Positions 1 through 8,905 are shown, counted from the first letter of the stretch. The stretch is DNA of 64,000 nucleotides from Pusillimonas sp. TS35 (GCF_009857885.1 NZ_WWER01000003.1:62001-126000), one strand, 5' to 3'. Numbers and translations: made by a program. The notes: a model not told the origin generated them from the letters alone.

Positions 1-241
1 TGACAGGCCGCCATTGTAGTACGGGGGCGATTCAAGGCAGAGTAATGCCAGGTACAGCAAAGGGCGGCCGACACAACCGACGATGCCTAACACTGCGAAG
101 AATACCTGGCTCTGGGAGAGTAGCCGGCAGGCAGAAGATACGCGTACAGCGCAAAGCACCCGAAACGGCGACGGGTGCAGCGCAGAGCGAGGAGTACCGG
201 GCAAGAACAGGTGGCTGGCGGCAATGGGCTGCCGCAGCCGG
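1..241. other. Left edge, no supported gene
   Basis: No reading frame here has a convincing start, ribosome site or recognisable product. A 68-codon plus-strand frame at 45-251 is rich in Arg and Gly, as expected for a chance frame in GC-rich DNA. The end of a neighbouring gene may lie just outside the window. Confidence 0.5.
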
Positions 242-1033
242 CTATAGCTGAACTTCTGCCGAACCTATGCCGTCGAAGGTGACGATCACGCGATCACCAG
301 CTTGAGCATCGAGAATGCCGACCCAAGTCCCTGTGGTAACGACCGTTCCAGCAGGCACGACCGCGCCATTGCGCGTGGCGTGGCGCAACCAGACAGGCAG
401 GCCCCACGTAGGGGTGCCGAGCGGGTGCGTGCCGCGGCGCTCCGTGATGGGCTGTGCGCCGATCTGCACACGACAGGTCTGCTGCGCCCAATCGCGTGCC
501 GACCAGGGCTGCCAATCCCCCAGCACCAGTGCGCCGTGGCACTGTAGATCCGCAAGGCGCAGCAGTGCAGGCGCTGCCATGCATTCCTGCCAGCGAGAAT
601 CCACAATCTCGAGCGACACCGCCATGGCGTCGATCAATGCCTGGGCACTTTCCTCGTCTAAACGGGCGGCGGCGTGCTGGTCGATATCGCTACCCAGGCG
701 CAGCGCGACTTCCGCTTCGATTCCACGCCGGTGAAAAACGAACACCCCCGCCTCGGCCGGGCTGTTCCACACCCCGGCGGGCGGCAATGATGCGTGCGTA
801 AGCGTGGCGTCCCGATTGGGGCCGCCGGACTTCCAGTACCCAGGAAAACCGGCGTCGAACCAGCCAAGCGCATCGGCCACCACATCCTGTACGACATATG
901 CCTGTTCAGCCGTCGCGATCACGCCGTCGTAGGGCGCCGCAGACAGCACCTTGCCTTCCCGGCGGGCGCCGATGAGTGCGTCAGCAACCTGCTGGGTATC
1001 GGTTGGAGACGCTGCACGCATTACGGATGACAT
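242..1033 (-). CDS. 2-keto-4-pentenoate hydratase-like protein (MhpD / fumarylacetoacetase fold)
   Basis: This 263-residue protein resembles MhpD-type hydratases, which add water to 2-hydroxydienoates in meta-cleavage pathways using a divalent metal. The segment GIEAEVALRLG supplies the two acidic ligands expected of the family, and VSLEIVDSRW supplies the third. The start at 1033 is chosen because an AGGA site lies about 10 bases upstream. An in-frame start at 1078 has no such site. It is the last gene of a minus-strand run (aminotransferase, TRAP transporter, amidase, hydratase) and lies 145 bp after the amidase, so it may also have its own promoter. The substrate is unknown; the context suggests a small 2-oxo acid or enol rather than a complete aromatic meta-cleavage route, since no ring-cleaving enzyme belongs to this operon. 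Confidence 0.75.
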   Translation of the reverse strand: MSSVMRAASPTDTQQVADALIGARREGKVLSAAPYDGVIATAEQAYVVQDVVADALGWFDAGFPGYWKSGGPNRDATLTHASLPPAGVWNSPAEAGVFVFHRRGIEAEVALRLGSDIDQHAAARLDEESAQALIDAMAVSLEIVDSRWQECMAAPALLRLADLQCHGALVLGDWQPWSARDWAQQTCRVQIGAQPITERRGTHPLGTPTWGLPVWLRHATRNGAVVPAGTVVTTGTWVGILDAQAGDRVIVTFDGIGSAEVQL

Positions 1034-1177
1034 GAATATGAGTTCCTGTATGAGAAGAGTCACGGTTGACGCCGGCACTGGGCGCGCCGGCGAGGCATCA
1101 AAATATCAACACGCCAGAACGGCAACGCAGCAAAGCGATCGCGTGTAAAAATGGCATCGCATTAAAACGATAAAGCA

Positions 1178-2587
1178 TCAAAGCTCCGGCCAGCGATGCG
1201 CCCAAGGCGCGGCCGCCTCGTAAGCCTCGCCCAACGCCAGCAACTGATCATCGGCGCCGAAACGCCCGATCATCTGGATACCCATCGGCAGCCCGGATGC
1301 CGATGGCTCCACCGGCACAGCCAATGCGGGCAAACCCGCCGCATTGACCCAGCCCGTGAATATCGCATGGCCACGGGGCCCGACCTGCTGCCCATTGATC
1401 TTGGGTGGGTAGGCCTCTGTGGCCGGCCACGGCAAGGCAGCCGTCGCGGGCGTAATCAATACATCGTAATGGCCGAACAGGTGCACGCAATCGCGCCGCA
1501 GCACTTCGACATCATCCATCACCGCCCACAGTCTCGCAGCGCTATACCGAGCGCCCTGCTCCGCCATCTCCAGGTATTTCGGTGAAGCTGCCTCGCGCCA
1601 CTGCGGGAAACGCTCGAACATGCGCGCAAGGCCCACCTGCCCCACGATGGGCCATGCTTCAGTCATGAAGGCAAGATTGAGCGGCATGACGCCTTCGCTT
1701 ACCGCATGCCCGAGATCGCTCAAGACATCCACCGCCCGGCGGCAATGGCCTGCAATCTCCGAATCGACCGGTGCACTGTCTATCGTGGGCACATAAAGGA
1801 TGCGCAAGGTTTCATGGCCCGCCGAGCGGCGGCTGGCTTCGGCGGCGCAAAGCGATCGTCGATCCAGGGCCTGCGGCCCGCGCAACACCGCAAACATGGC
1901 CCGAGCATCCGCCACCGTACGCGCCAAAGGCCCCGCCACCTCGAAATCGAGCAGCAGCGATGGCAAGCCTTCATCACGTGCGATGGCGCCGATGGAGGGT
2001 TTAAGCCCCACCAGCCCGCAATGCGAGGCCGGGCGGCGTATCGAACCGCCACCGTCAGTGCCAAGCGCAATCGGTGTCACCCCCGCCGCCACGCTCGCCA
2101 CCGCGCCGCCGCTGGAACCGCCAGGCGTAAGCGCCGTATCCCACGGATTGACCGTGGCGCCGAACAGGACATTGTCGGTATAGCCCTCCAGCGCGAACTC
2201 AGGCAGGTTGGTCTTGCCGATGAACAGCGCACCCGCCTCCCGCAGGCGGGCCACTGGCATCTCATCGGCGGCGGCCTGATGCGTGCGCAGCGCGGGAGAC
2301 CCCCACGTTGTTGGCTGGTCGCTAGTCTGCAAGTTGTCTTTGATGCTGACGGGCACGCCGTCCAGCGCCGACAGCGGACGGCCTGCCGCATAACGTTCGG
2401 TGGACGCCTGCGCATCGCGAAGCATCGCCGCATCACGCCGGGCGATCACCGCGTTCAGCTGCGGATTGACCCCATCCAGCCGGCGCAGGCAAGCCTGCGC
2501 CACCTCAGTCGGCGTAAGCGCGCCGTCGCGATACTGCTGATGCAGCCGCACCGCTGTCAGGCGCCACACTTCAGATTGCTCGATCAT
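1178..2587 (-). CDS. Amidase signature family hydrolase
   Basis: A 469-residue enzyme of the amidase signature family, which hydrolyses carboxamides with a Ser-cisSer-Lys triad. All three residues are visible: Lys83 in SIKDN, Ser158 in GGSSGG and the nucleophile Ser182 in GTDGGGSIRRPA. It resembles GatA, but the true gatA lies at 44749, and this copy sits with transport genes and lacks gatB and gatC beside it. It follows the TRAP large permease by 24 bp, so it is very probably co-transcribed. The inferred role is to release an amine or ammonia from the imported compound, with the aminotransferase and hydratase acting on products. Substrate specificity cannot be read from the sequence. Confidence 0.85.
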   Translation of the reverse strand: MIEQSEVWRLTAVRLHQQYRDGALTPTEVAQACLRRLDGVNPQLNAVIARRDAAMLRDAQASTERYAAGRPLSALDGVPVSIKDNLQTSDQPTTWGSPALRTHQAAADEMPVARLREAGALFIGKTNLPEFALEGYTDNVLFGATVNPWDTALTPGGSSGGAVASVAAGVTPIALGTDGGGSIRRPASHCGLVGLKPSIGAIARDEGLPSLLLDFEVAGPLARTVADARAMFAVLRGPQALDRRSLCAAEASRRSAGHETLRILYVPTIDSAPVDSEIAGHCRRAVDVLSDLGHAVSEGVMPLNLAFMTEAWPIVGQVGLARMFERFPQWREAASPKYLEMAEQGARYSAARLWAVMDDVEVLRRDCVHLFGHYDVLITPATAALPWPATEAYPPKINGQQVGPRGHAIFTGWVNAAGLPALAVPVEPSASGLPMGIQMIGRFGADDQLLALGEAYEAAAPWAHRWPEL

Positions 2588-2611
2588 TGTGTATCCCTGG
2601 TTCTCTCTACA

Positions 2612-3907
2612 TTACATTTGTGCCGGCAGCCAGGTAGCCAGCCCGGGTGCTGCCATCAGGAGCAGCGTAAACAGAATCATGATGATGGCATACGGCACAG
2701 CCCCCCAGATCGCATCCTGGATACCGCCATTATCCGGCCGGATACCATGCACGACGAACAGATTCATACCCACCGGCGGTGTAATCATGCCCAACTCGCA
2801 CACCAGCACGATGAAGATGCCGTACCAGATGGGATCGACACCAAGCGCCATCGCGATAGGATAGGTGATGGGAATGGTGGCCACCTGCATGGACAGCACA
2901 TCCATGAACATGCCCAATATCAGGTAAAACACCAACAGCGCCAGGATCAGGCCGGTGGCGGAAAACCCGAGGCTCACCACCCATTTGGTCATCGACTCAG
3001 CGACACCTGTCAGACTGATCGTAAGGTTCAGGATAAAAGCGGCAACCATGATCAGCAGGATCATGCCGCTGATGCGCGCGCTGGAAATAAAGCAATTGCG
3101 CATCAATTCCCAGCTCATCCTGCCCGACTTCCACACGAAGAACAGCGCGGCGATAACACCCAGCGCAGCGCTTTCAGTTGTGGTGGCAATACCGAAATAC
3201 AGGCTGCCCATCACCACGCCGAACACCACTGCGGGCGGAACGAAGTGGCGCAGCAGGCGGATGCGCTCGTCCAGCGGCACTTTCTCTTCGCGCATGGTCT
3301 CCTTGCTCCAGAGCGCCGCCCCTGCGATATAGAGCATAAAGATAAGCGTCAGCAAAATGCCCGGGATGATGCCGGCGATGAACAGCTTGCCGATGGAGTT
3401 GTTGGTGAGCGAACCATAAACAATCATGTTAAGGCTGGGCGGGATGAGGATGCCCAGTGTGCCCCCTGCGGCCAGCGAGCCGAGGGAAGAGCGCATTGAA
3501 TACCCGCGCGCGCGCAGCGACGGCAAGGCAACGGTGCCCACTGTGGCAGCCGTCGCCACCGACGAGCCTGACGTGGCGGCGAACAAGGCGCTACTGCCGA
3601 TGTTCGTGTGCAGCAGGCCGCCGGGCAGGCGGCCCAGCCATGCCGCCAGCGTTGTGTACATGCGGTCGGCAATGCCTGAGCGCAGCAGCAGTTCGCCCAA
3701 CAGCACGAACAGCGGTATGCACGTCAACAGGTTATCGTTCTGAACGCCCCACACCACGGGCGCGATGGAGTCCAGGAAAGGTATGCCATAGGCGGCGATG
3801 CCACCGACAATGCCTACTGCCGCCATGGAGACGACAATAGGCAGGCCGACCAGCATCATCGCCAGCATGGCGAAGAAACCCACGGAAATCATGGCTACAC
3901 TCATCAC
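2612..3907 (-). CDS. TRAP transporter large permease (DctM/SiaM-type)
   Basis: This 431-residue inner-membrane protein is the ion-coupled channel subunit of a tripartite ATP-independent periplasmic (TRAP) transporter. It is hydrophobic almost throughout, with about 12 membrane segments. Family motifs include the GSSVATAATVG stretch after the N-terminal third, GTLGILIPPSLNMIVYG, and the C-terminal ELGMITPPVGMNLFVV. Length is normal for DctM proteins. The gene overlaps the small permease by 4 bp (ATGA), so the two are translationally coupled. With the small permease and the periplasmic receptor it forms a complete transporter, probably for an organic acid or amide fed to the amidase and hydratase downstream. 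Confidence 0.93.
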   Translation of the reverse strand: MMSVAMISVGFFAMLAMMLVGLPIVVSMAAVGIVGGIAAYGIPFLDSIAPVVWGVQNDNLLTCIPLFVLLGELLLRSGIADRMYTTLAAWLGRLPGGLLHTNIGSSALFAATSGSSVATAATVGTVALPSLRARGYSMRSSLGSLAAGGTLGILIPPSLNMIVYGSLTNNSIGKLFIAGIIPGILLTLIFMLYIAGAALWSKETMREEKVPLDERIRLLRHFVPPAVVFGVVMGSLYFGIATTTESAALGVIAALFFVWKSGRMSWELMRNCFISSARISGMILLIMVAAFILNLTISLTGVAESMTKWVVSLGFSATGLILALLVFYLILGMFMDVLSMQVATIPITYPIAMALGVDPIWYGIFIVLVCELGMITPPVGMNLFVVHGIRPDNGGIQDAIWGAVPYAIIMILFTLLLMAAPGLATWLPAQM

Positions 3908-4587
3908 GCCTCTCCTTGCTGGCGCTTGGCCAGGTCATCCAGCTCTTCCTTGACCTCTTCCTTCACGCTCTTGGGCGAGAACTCGCGCAGCAGCGACGAC
4001 TCATCCCGGCGCAGGAGCAGCCCGATGGCGCGAAGGCCATATACCGTGCTGATCGCCGCGAATATGCCCAGCGCAATGAACCAGACAGATTGAGGATAGA
4101 TCAAGGGTGTGGCCCAGGGTGTGGGCGCTGTACTGCCGTAGGAAAGCGTATCGATCAGCACCTGCACGGCATTCCACCCGATGAACAGGCCGAATGCTGA
4201 GAGACTGATCACCGACAGCGCGTTCAGCCAAGCCTGCATACGTTTCGGGAAGCGCTCATGAAACACATCGACCCGGATATGGGCGCGGCCGATCAGCGCA
4301 ATGCTGAATGCCAGGGTCGAACCAACGGCCAGTGCGTAGCCACCAAGTTCATCCGCCCCTTGCAGCGAAAAGTTGAACACTTTCCGGCAAATAGTCTCGA
4401 CCGAGACAATCGCCGACAGTGCCAGAAAGATAACGCCAAACAGAACGCCCAGCACGGCTTCGACACGCTGCATGCCGCGAGCCCGGGCCTTAGGCCCGGT
4501 TTCGCTGCTCGCGTGCCCCACCGCCGCACCTTCTGTATTCGCCGCGGCGAACCGCGGCAGGTTCTTGGATGGGGCCGCGCTCATCAT
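3904..4587 (-). CDS. TRAP transporter small permease (DctQ-type)
   Basis: A 227-residue membrane protein with four predicted helices, the usual architecture of the TRAP small subunit. The central segment SVETICRKVFNFSLQGADE followed by GGYALAVGSTLAFSIALIGRAHIRVDVF matches the family pattern. The N-terminal 60 residues and the charged C-terminal tail (KSVKEEVKEELDDLAK) are cytoplasmic-looking additions. Two adjacent ATG codons (4587 and 4584) overlap the stop of the receptor gene, so coupled translation is likely. A longer frame opening at 4656 would overlap the receptor gene by 70 bp and is not preferred. Confidence 0.9.
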   Translation of the reverse strand: MMSAAPSKNLPRFAAANTEGAAVGHASSETGPKARARGMQRVEAVLGVLFGVIFLALSAIVSVETICRKVFNFSLQGADELGGYALAVGSTLAFSIALIGRAHIRVDVFHERFPKRMQAWLNALSVISLSAFGLFIGWNAVQVLIDTLSYGSTAPTPWATPLIYPQSVWFIALGIFAAISTVYGLRAIGLLLRRDESSLLREFSPKSVKEEVKEELDDLAKRQQGEA

Positions 4588-5630
4588 TTGATCCCCACTA
4601 CCGGGCCGACGGCCGTTTTCCAGTTGTCTACACAACCTTTGTTGACCTTGTTGCACACATCAGACCATGCGGGTAGCGACACCTTGGTGACGGCGTCCTT
4701 GAGCATGGCCCTATCGGCATCGGAGACGGGCACATCGACTAGCTTGAACTTCTTGCCGGTTTCACAAGCTTTGCCGGCATTACAGCTTACGGCATCCTTG
4801 AACAAGGCTTCAGAGTAGGTCCAGATATCGTTCGTCATGGCAGTCACCGCCGCCTGCAGCTTGGTCTGCTGCTCGGAGGACAGTTTGTCCCATGCCCTTT
4901 TGGTGATGACGTAGCCGTTTATTGCCATCTGGAAGCCGATTGGCAATTGGTGCGTCGTCACTTCAGGCCAGCCCGACGAATTGGCGGAACTGGGGCCGGT
5001 AATGGCGCAATCCACCACCCCCAGCGACAAAGACTGATGCGTGTCGGCAAACGAAATGGGTACGGGCGTGCCACCCAGCGAGTCGATGAACTTGGCGAGA
5101 TTCTGGTCGTATACGCGCACCTTCAAGCCTTTGATATCGGCCAGCTTGGTGATGGGTTTGTTGCAGAACAGAATCTGGGGGCCAAAGGGGAATACGCCCA
5201 GCAGCTTGACGCCGAACTGCTTCTGCAACCGTTCGTCGGCTTGCTTGTAGAACGCATCCACCACCTTGCGCGCCGTCGGGTAGTCGGGGTTCAGGCCAAC
5301 CAGGTCAAATCCCAGCAGCGTCGGTTCATCGCGCGCGTTCTGGGGAAAGCGCAGCGACGCCATTTCAAACAGCCCGGACTTCAACACCCGCAATTCTTCT
5401 GTGTCTTTGATGCCCAGCGTATCGATGGGTTTGTAATCCATCTCGATCGGCAGACCGGTGCTCTCCTTGAACTTTTCGAAGAAAGGCTGTTCTTTCTTGG
5501 CCTGGATCAGACCTGTGGCCAGGGGCTGGCCGATAACACGGAGCTTCAGGGCTTCGGCGGCCGACGCGCCCGCGCAAAGCCCGGCGGCCAGCGCGGCCGC
5601 CACCATGATACGTAGATAGTTCTTCGACAT
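4584..5630 (-). CDS. TRAP transporter periplasmic substrate-binding protein (DctP-type)
   Basis: A 348-residue periplasmic receptor. The first ~24 residues form a Sec signal peptide (charged MSKNYLR, hydrophobic core, ASA-AEA cleavage region). The body has DctP hallmarks: the domain around KGLKVRVYDQN, whose arginine normally salt-bridges the substrate carboxylate, and GTPVPISFADTHQSLSLGVVD shortly after. Such receptors usually bind carboxylates, which fits an amide-bearing acid as cargo. Cysteines occur in CNAGKACETG near the C-terminus and may form disulphides. It is 109 bp downstream of the aminotransferase gene and the first of three transporter genes. Confidence 0.93.
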   Translation of the reverse strand: MSKNYLRIMVAAALAAGLCAGASAAEALKLRVIGQPLATGLIQAKKEQPFFEKFKESTGLPIEMDYKPIDTLGIKDTEELRVLKSGLFEMASLRFPQNARDEPTLLGFDLVGLNPDYPTARKVVDAFYKQADERLQKQFGVKLLGVFPFGPQILFCNKPITKLADIKGLKVRVYDQNLAKFIDSLGGTPVPISFADTHQSLSLGVVDCAITGPSSANSSGWPEVTTHQLPIGFQMAINGYVITKRAWDKLSSEQQTKLQAAVTAMTNDIWTYSEALFKDAVSCNAGKACETGKKFKLVDVPVSDADRAMLKDAVTKVSLPAWSDVCNKVNKGCVDNWKTAVGPVVGIK

Positions 5631-5739
5631 CGTTGTCTCCTCGAGGCTGTATTGTGGCGTTGTTGTTGTAGCGTGTGTGCAGGATGTTGGTGCTTGTATG
5701 GGTATTGGTCAGTGCGCTGACGATATGCGCATTCGCGCC

Positions 5740-7029
5740 TTACAGCGTACCTTCCAGCGTTTCTTCCTGTTGCTGCGCTCCTTGTTTAGCGTGAGGTTGG
5801 GTGATGGATGACTCGTTCGGGTGGCGCGCCTGCGGCTTGGCGGTGGCCTGCAAATGCGCCATCGCGGCGGCCACGCCATCGCCCTTCAGCGCCACACCCG
5901 CCATGCTCAGGCCCATCTGACAGCCACCGAGCGTAGCGATCAGCGTCAAATCATTGGCATCGCCCAGGTGGCCGATGCGGAACATCAGACCCTTCAGCTT
6001 GCCCAGGCCTGCGCCCAGCGACATATTGAAGTTCTCGTAAATCAGTTTGCGCACCTGATCGGCGTCTACACCCTTGGGCATCATCACACCTGTCAGCACG
6101 GGAGAATGGCAGGCCTCCTCAACGCACTGAATTTCCAGCCCCCACGCATTCACAGCTGCGCGGCAGGCGGCGGCGAGGCGCTGGTGACGGGCAAACACGT
6201 TGTCCAGCCCCTCTTCCTGGATCATGTCCAGCGCTTCCGACAAGCCATACAACAGGTTGGTGTTGGGCGTATAAGGCCAATAGCCTGTCTTGTTCATTTC
6301 GACGATTTCGTCCCAGGCCCAGAACGAACGGCCCAGGGTGGCACGCTTGCTGGCTTCCAGCGCCTTGGGCGAAAGCGCATTGAAACTGATGCCCGGAGGA
6401 AGCATCAAACCTTTTTGGGAACCGCTGACCGTGACATCGACCCCCCATTCATCGTGGCGATAATCGGCCGACGCCAGCCCCGAGATGGTATCGACCATCA
6501 GCAGCGCCGGATGCCCGGCGGCGTCAATGGCGCGGCGCACTGCGGCAATGTCGGATGTGACACCAGTGGAAGTTTCGTTGTGTACGACACATACCGCCTT
6601 GATGGTGTGGCCGGCGTCCTGTTTGAGGCGCGCCTCAACCATGTCGGCCTGCACGCCACGGCGCCACCCTTCGATACCCGGCAGCCCCAAGAACTCCGGC
6701 TTCAGCCCCAGCCGCTCGGCCATCTTCTTCCAGAGCGTGGCGAAGTGGCCGGTTTCATACATCAGAACCGTATCGCCCTTGCTCATGGTATTGCTGAGCG
6801 CAGCTTCCCACGCGCCCGTGCCCGAGGCCGGATAGATAACGACTGGATGTTTGGTCTTGAAGATCTTTCCGATTTCACCCAGCACTTTACGACCCAGCAC
6901 CCCAAACTCGGGGCCGCGATGGTCTATCGTGGGGTAGCTGATGGCCCGCAGAATGCGGTCGGGAACCGGGCTGGGGCCGGGAATCTGAAGATAGTGGCGT
7001 CCAGCAGGGTGGAAATTCAGATTAGGCAT
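5740..7029 (-). CDS. Class V aminotransferase, serine-glyoxylate aminotransferase-like
   Basis: A 429-residue PLP enzyme of fold type I, class V. The opening HYLQIPGPSPVPDRIL and TIDHRGPEFG are typical of serine-glyoxylate and alanine-glyoxylate aminotransferases. The lysine that should carry PLP is in VSGSQKGLMLPPG. The reaction expected is transfer of an amino group from serine or a similar donor to glyoxylate or another oxo acid. The start at 7029 is preferred because AGGAG (7039-7043) lies 9 bases upstream; the ATG at 7038 abuts that site. It is the first gene of the minus-strand catabolic operon, facing the GntR regulator. The C-terminal tail after TAKPQARHPNESS is Gln/Glu-rich and unlike the family core. 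Confidence 0.87.
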   Translation of the reverse strand: MPNLNFHPAGRHYLQIPGPSPVPDRILRAISYPTIDHRGPEFGVLGRKVLGEIGKIFKTKHPVVIYPASGTGAWEAALSNTMSKGDTVLMYETGHFATLWKKMAERLGLKPEFLGLPGIEGWRRGVQADMVEARLKQDAGHTIKAVCVVHNETSTGVTSDIAAVRRAIDAAGHPALLMVDTISGLASADYRHDEWGVDVTVSGSQKGLMLPPGISFNALSPKALEASKRATLGRSFWAWDEIVEMNKTGYWPYTPNTNLLYGLSEALDMIQEEGLDNVFARHQRLAAACRAAVNAWGLEIQCVEEACHSPVLTGVMMPKGVDADQVRKLIYENFNMSLGAGLGKLKGLMFRIGHLGDANDLTLIATLGGCQMGLSMAGVALKGDGVAAAMAHLQATAKPQARHPNESSITQPHAKQGAQQQEETLEGTL

Positions 7030-7157
7030 TGCGGGCATCTCCTAACGAGAGTGGTGTGGTTATACGTTATACAAAATACAATAGCAGAAAGCCCACTCTA
7101 TAAGTTAGTCGGGGATTACCCGATGTTTTCGTGCTTTTTTGAATATATAATACAAAA
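7030..7157. promoter_or_regulatory. Divergent promoter and probable GntR operator region
   Basis: This AT-rich gap separates the aminotransferase operon from the GntR gene. It contains two TTATAC repeats near 7060-7075 and a related TATAATAC near the regulator start. FCD-type GntR proteins commonly bind GTATAC-like half sites, so this is the likely operator for self-regulation and control of the operon. A TATAAT at 7146-7151 lies only six bases before the regulator ATG at 7158, and no Shine-Dalgarno sequence is present, so that mRNA may be leaderless. The operator assignment is inference. Confidence 0.5.
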
Positions 7158-7862
7158 ATGAATACTACTCCTCCTGCCGACATGAGCGTAGTCCGCGACA
7201 CCCTGCACCAGCGGGTGGCTGCGCGTCTGCGCGAACTGCTTGTCCAGGGCACGCTCAAGCCTGGCAGCAAACTCAACGAACGCGAGCTTTGCGAGATTCT
7301 CGGGGTTTCACGCACCCCATTGCGCGAAGCCATCCGCCTGCTCGCCGCCGAAGGCTTGGTCGTGCTCGAACCTGGCCGCGGCGCGTTCGCGCCGGTTCTC
7401 ACCGACGACGACATTGCCAATGCATTCGATGTGCTGGCGTCTCTCGAAGGCCTGGCCGGCGAGCTGGCTGCGCAGCGTGTTACCGAGCCGGAGCTCACCG
7501 AGCTGCGCGCGCTGCAACACGAAATGCAGGCCGCCTTCGAACGCCGCGACTTGCCAACGTATTACCGGCTCAACGCACGCACCCACGATCTACTGAGCGA
7601 AGCCGCCCGCAACCCGGTTTTGCGCGACACCTGGAAGCAGTTGAACAGCCGCATGCATGCGCTGCGCTTTCGTTCAAACCAAGACGAACAGAAATGGGCA
7701 CATGCGCTCAATGAGCATGCGCAGATCCTGGCGGCGCTGCAACAGCGCGACAGCACAGCTGCACGCCAGCTGCTTGAGCAGCATTTGCGGCGCAAGCGCG
7801 ATGCCGTGCTCGAACACCGCACGGCAGCCCGCGAGAAAGATGCCGGCGCACTGGCCGGCTGA
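7158..7862 (+). CDS. GntR family regulator, FCD (FadR) subfamily
   Basis: A 234-residue transcription factor. Residues ~12-75 form the winged helix-turn-helix, with LNERELCEILGVSRTPLREAIRLLAAEGLV and the wing LEPGRGAFAP. The rest is an all-helical FCD ligand domain carrying the usual metal or ligand positions (for example HELLS-like RTHDLLSEAARNP and NEHAQILAALQQRD). It lies divergent from the aminotransferase-TRAP-amidase operon, so it probably represses that operon until its substrate or an intermediate is present. No ribosome site precedes the ATG. Its last codons run into a group of 35-bp tandem repeats. Confidence 0.92.
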   Translation: MNTTPPADMSVVRDTLHQRVAARLRELLVQGTLKPGSKLNERELCEILGVSRTPLREAIRLLAAEGLVVLEPGRGAFAPVLTDDDIANAFDVLASLEGLAGELAAQRVTEPELTELRALQHEMQAAFERRDLPTYYRLNARTHDLLSEAARNPVLRDTWKQLNSRMHALRFRSNQDEQKWAHALNEHAQILAALQQRDSTAARQLLEQHLRRKRDAVLEHRTAAREKDAGALAG

Positions 7863-7887
7863 CCGAGGCTGCCCTCAAGCGCCCGTA

Positions 7888-7992
7888 CCGGCTGCTTGAC
7901 GCTATCCGCGCATACATCCGCTCCGGTTGATTGGCGTTGCCCACACCGGCGCCTGCGTCGGTTGATTGGCGCTATCCATACTGGGGGCCGCA
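7888..7992. repeat. Three degenerate 35-bp tandem repeats
   Basis: Units begin at 7888, 7923 and 7958, exactly 35 bp apart. The conserved first half reads roughly CGGTTGATTGGCGCTATCC; units two and three match at about 25 of 35 positions, and unit one matches unit three at about 16 of its first 20. A weaker fourth copy may overlap the GntR stop codon. The block fills the gap between the convergent GntR and dioxygenase genes. No stem-loop with a T-tract is evident, so this is not an obvious terminator. Confidence 0.65.
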
Positions 7993-8027
7993 CCGGGATG
8001 CCGTCGAATCAGGCGGCCGATGCCAGG

Positions 8028-8831
8028 TCAGGCGGCCGCCTCTTTCAGCCCCCAGGCATACGAAGCCATGGAAAGCACGCCGTAGGTCACTTCATCGTCC
8101 AGCAGTACCGGCGCCTCATTGCCGCCGGTTGCCGCCATGGCCACCAGCAGAGGCAGAAAATGCTCCTCGGTGGGATGGGCGCGCTGCGCGTGGGGCGCCA
8201 GAGCGCGGTAGTCTGCCAACAAGGGTAGGTTCGGGGCCCGCACCGCTGCATCCACCCAGGCGCTGAATTCCTCGACATAAGGCTCGACACGCGTATTCTG
8301 GCCGCGGAACTCATACAGATTGTGCGTCATGCTGCCCGAGCCAATGATGGCAATGCCTTGCTGGCGCAGGGGCGCCAGTGCCCGCCCCAACGCTACCGCG
8401 CCGTGCGTGTCCAGCGCATGGGGCAGCGACACCTGGAAGGCAGGTATGTTGGCATCGGGCAGCAAATGCATCAGCGGCACCCATGCGCCATGGTCCAGCC
8501 CGCGCTCGGTATCCTCGCGAACGGGCCAGCCGCTTTCACGCAAGAGGGTCAGTGCCTTCGCGGCGGCCTCCGGGGCGCCGGCCACCGGATAGCGCAGGGC
8601 ATACAGGGCGGCTGGGAAACCACCAAAATCATGGATGGTTTCCGGAGCCGCCGTAGTGGCGACCTCCAGGTCGCGCGTCTGCCAGTGCGGTGACACCACC
8701 AGAATGGCGCGGGCACCTGTCAGGCCGCGGCCCGCCCGCGTCAAGCGGGGGCCCAGGCGGCCGGGCTCCAGCGCAAACGTCGGCGCCCCGTGGGAAATAA
8801 ACAATACGGGTGCAATAGACAGGTCAGACAT
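8028..8831 (-). CDS. LigB-type extradiol dioxygenase family protein (4,5-DOPA dioxygenase-like)
   Basis: A 267-residue protein of the class III extradiol dioxygenase (LigB/YgiD) family. These enzymes use Fe(II) or Zn with two or three histidines; candidates are His in FISHGAPTFAL near the N-terminus, HWQT at ~50, LDHGAWVPLMHL in the middle and MTHNLYEF later. The dominant product in genomes with this neighbourhood is a 4,5-DOPA extradiol dioxygenase or a quercetin/quinone-related oxidoreductase. The start at 8831 is preceded by GGAG about 8 bases upstream; the frame upstream to 8879 lacks a site. It lies downstream of doxX-like and LysR genes, a common three-gene arrangement linked to quinone or aromatic stress. 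Confidence 0.85.
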   Translation of the reverse strand: MSDLSIAPVLFISHGAPTFALEPGRLGPRLTRAGRGLTGARAILVVSPHWQTRDLEVATTAAPETIHDFGGFPAALYALRYPVAGAPEAAAKALTLLRESGWPVREDTERGLDHGAWVPLMHLLPDANIPAFQVSLPHALDTHGAVALGRALAPLRQQGIAIIGSGSMTHNLYEFRGQNTRVEPYVEEFSAWVDAAVRAPNLPLLADYRALAPHAQRAHPTEEHFLPLLVAMAATGGNEAPVLLDDEVTYGVLSMASYAWGLKEAAA

Positions 8832-8905
8832 GATGGGATCTCCGGAAAGACGGTTCCCTCCGGGTGGCCGGAGGGACATATTGCGCGAAACAGCTCAGCA
8901 GCTGC

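Noticed and set aside
1706-3499. 597-codon plus-strand frame
   Set aside because: Lies antisense across the amidase and TRAP permease genes; its His/Arg-rich composition with no domain matches a shadow frame of GC-rich coding DNA.
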